Source: ZLKRG08 sp051006515 (GTDB lineage: Bacteria; Actinomycetota; Actinomycetes; Nanopelagicales; Nanopelagicaceae). Taken from it: a stretch of DNA of 13,677 nt. Under the pieces are notes generated by a model, which was not told the origin of the DNA, made no database searches, and saw nothing but the letters and a program-made list of their open reading frames with translations. Made by a program: the position numbers and the translations under genes. Of this stretch, positions 13,677-13,677 are shown one piece after another; the stretch's first letter is position 1; every line of letters starts with the position of its first letter. The stretch is from positions 1-13,677 of the forward strand of contig JBPCTD010000033.1 in the NCBI GenBank assembly GCA_051006515.1, written 5' to 3'.

Positions 13677-13677
13677 T

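Overview
The window is a gene-dense stretch of a bacterial chromosome in which every recognisable gene lies on the minus strand, so transcription runs from high to low coordinates. Gene content and order (rpmJ-rpsM-rpsK-rpsD-rpoA-rplQ-truA, rplM-rpsI-glmM-glmS, acpS-alr-tsaE-tsaB-rimI-tsaD) are typical of Actinobacteria. The low-to-moderate GC content, very short spacers and overlapping start/stop codons suggest a streamlined member, such as a freshwater acI-type (Nanopelagicales) lineage. That placement is inference from gene order and composition, not from a database comparison.

In transcription order: (1) 13676-10460, the distal part of the large ribosomal-protein cluster: L36, S13, S11, S4, RNA polymerase alpha and L17. 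L36 and S13 are separated by a 178-nt gap full of inverted repeats and a 10-bp tandem repeat, and rpoA is preceded by a GC-rich hairpin. (2) 10440-9543, truA; a textbook intrinsic terminator lies over its first codons and an AT-rich palindrome just upstream. (3) 9542-7941, a duplicated-ATPase ABC-F protein that begins directly after the truA stop. (4) 7940-7778, a 163-nt gap with a candidate promoter and leader, followed by rplM and rpsI. (5) 6795-3603, glmM and glmS, making glucosamine-1-phosphate precursors for the cell wall. (6) 3603-2947, a PAP2-family membrane phosphatase. (7) 2942-1, acpS, alr, tsaE, tsaB, rimI and the first 25 codons of tsaD: carrier-protein activation, D-alanine supply, the tRNA t6A machinery and protein N-acetylation, mostly coupled by overlapping codons.

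The genes form a growth module: translation and transcription machinery, amino-sugar and D-Ala precursors for peptidoglycan, and tRNA modification (pseudouridine by TruA, t6A by TsaB/D/E). No mobile element, CRISPR array, tRNA or rRNA was seen. The most interesting non-coding structure is the leader upstream of rpsM. A 6-bp hairpin there has a 9-nt loop fully complementary (one U-G) to a segment just before the rpsM ribosome-binding site, an H-type pseudoknot arrangement. It is flanked by a 13-bp hairpin and a hairpin built from self-complementary 10-bp repeats. This resembles in position and general design, though not evidently in sequence, the S4-controlled alpha-operon leader of enterobacteria.
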